This document shows positions 63,700 through 64,000 of a DNA stretch of 64,000 bases, one piece after another; position 1 is the stretch's first letter; every line of letters starts with the position of its first letter. The DNA is taken from positions 1,492,907 through 1,556,906 of the forward strand of contig VUYV01000069.1 of the NCBI GenBank assembly GCA_008711295.1, given 5' to 3'. The position numbers and the translations under genes are program-made. A model generated the notes under the pieces. It did not search any database, was not told the origin of the DNA, and saw only the letters and a list, made by a program, of their open reading frames with translations. The stretch is from Anarhynchus alexandrinus (taxonomy: Eukaryota > Chordata > Aves > Charadriiformes > Charadriidae).

Positions 63700-64000
63700 T
63701 GCGATGGTGAGGGAAGTCAAGCAGTTAGACTCAATGTGAGTGATAAAGCAAGCTTCAACTTTATTGCGGCGCAATCGTATTTTTATACAGTTAGCAATAA
63801 TTATGCCTACTAGTCATATATTCATTGGCTAAGCCCTAAGGGTTATAGTTTTATGATCCCTCCTACTTGCGGTCAGCGAGTTCCTGTTGTTGTGGCTAGC
63901 TGTGCGAGTTCCTGTCTTTGTGGTTATACATCAGCAGCGCAGCTGTGGTCTAGTTTTGCTGCAGCAGGCTGAGGCCCATGCCTGCTACTCAAGCTAAGGC
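63700..64000 (-). repeat. 5' LTR, incomplete (runs off the window)
   Basis: The LTR begins tgcgatgg on the plus strand (CCATCGCA end of U5 on the minus strand). By alignment with the left copy it should extend to about 64078, giving a full length near 379 bases. It contains the TATA box, AATAAA and the 28-bp U3 repeats. It keeps R and U5, which the left LTR has lost. Confidence 0.93.
63760..63787 (-). promoter_or_regulatory. LTR TATA box and polyadenylation signal
   Basis: On the minus strand TATAAAAA lies at 63787-63780 and AATAAA at 63765-63760, 14 bases apart. With transcription starting about 25-30 bases after TATA, the AATAAA would sit at the U3/R edge upstream of a very short R, the layout known from avian alpharetroviruses. 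The start site itself is inferred. Confidence 0.8.

Larger units (their letters stand above)
59449..64000 (-). mobile_element. Endogenous retrovirus, class II pol, alpha-type env
   Basis: A minus-strand provirus. Its 5' LTR (right) leaves the window and its 3' LTR (left) is truncated. The minus-strand order is LTR, primer-binding site, leader, gag, pol, env, polypurine tract, LTR. The internal region is only about 3.95 kb (59731-63699). Capsid, nucleocapsid, protease and the catalytic half of RT are missing, as is the integrase C-terminal domain. The matrix/RT/integrase sequences are of the class II (alpha/beta-retrovirus) kind and the envelope is of the alpharetrovirus kind, while the primer site matches tRNA-Lys3 instead of the tRNA-Trp used by avian leukosis viruses. 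Aligned LTR parts differ at 2 of 204 bases. It could still be transcribed from the right LTR but cannot encode a complete virus. Confidence 0.93.

Noticed and set aside
63452..63739. Plus-strand frame across the retroviral leader
   Set aside because: Antisense to the leader, primer site and LTR. It is open because of GC richness, and no protein similarity is seen.
1..64000. tRNA, rRNA, CRISPR arrays, bacterial operons
   Set aside because: None seen. The composition and repeats are those of vertebrate nuclear DNA.

Overview
The window looks like AT-rich intergenic or intronic DNA from a bird. The evidence is four recognisable CR1 LINE copies with the family's octamer-like 3' ends, two much older CR1/L3-like relics, and a provirus with an alpharetrovirus-type envelope. 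I found no convincing host protein-coding exon, tRNA, rRNA or CRISPR array. Nearly all short open frames between repeats look like chance.

Layout. 1-9.6 kb: no gene seen. 9.64-10.34 kb: ancient CR1-like relic on the minus strand. 15.54-16.56 kb: second ancient relic, also minus. 16.87-18.30 kb: younger 5'-truncated CR1 (minus) with broken reverse transcriptase. 19.07-19.30 and 21.25-21.46 kb: a diverged direct repeat that I cannot assign to a family. 34.5-35.0 and 37.8-38.25 kb: short plus-strand CR1 3' ends. 36.2-36.4 kb: an imperfect palindrome between direct repeats. 40.65-42.12 kb: a longer minus-strand CR1 whose 3' part is an inverted partner of the 37.8 kb copy. 43.10-43.35 kb: a protein-like but frameshifted block on the minus strand, possibly a processed pseudogene. 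55.09-55.25 kb: a long T-rich tract.

59.45 kb to the right edge is a minus-strand endogenous retrovirus whose 5' LTR runs off the window. Reading on the minus strand it holds: 5' LTR (TATA box, AATAAA), a primer-binding site matching tRNA-Lys3, a GC-rich leader with a 72-bp repeat, the N-terminal (matrix) part of gag fused in frame to the thumb/connection end of reverse transcriptase, RNase H and integrase with an intact D-D(35)-E triad, an envelope broken by one TGA, the polypurine tract, and a 3' LTR. The 3' LTR has lost its TATA/AATAAA/R/U5 end. The aligned LTR parts differ at 2 of 204 positions, so the insertion is fairly recent. Capsid, nucleocapsid, protease and the catalytic half of RT are absent. 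The gag/pol join falls on a single N beside a perfect 9-bp GC hairpin, so the loss may be a true deletion or an assembly collapse.

The most interesting point is the mix in this provirus: class II pol, a tRNA-Lys3 primer site, a matrix without N-terminal glycine, and an alpharetrovirus-type transmembrane protein.
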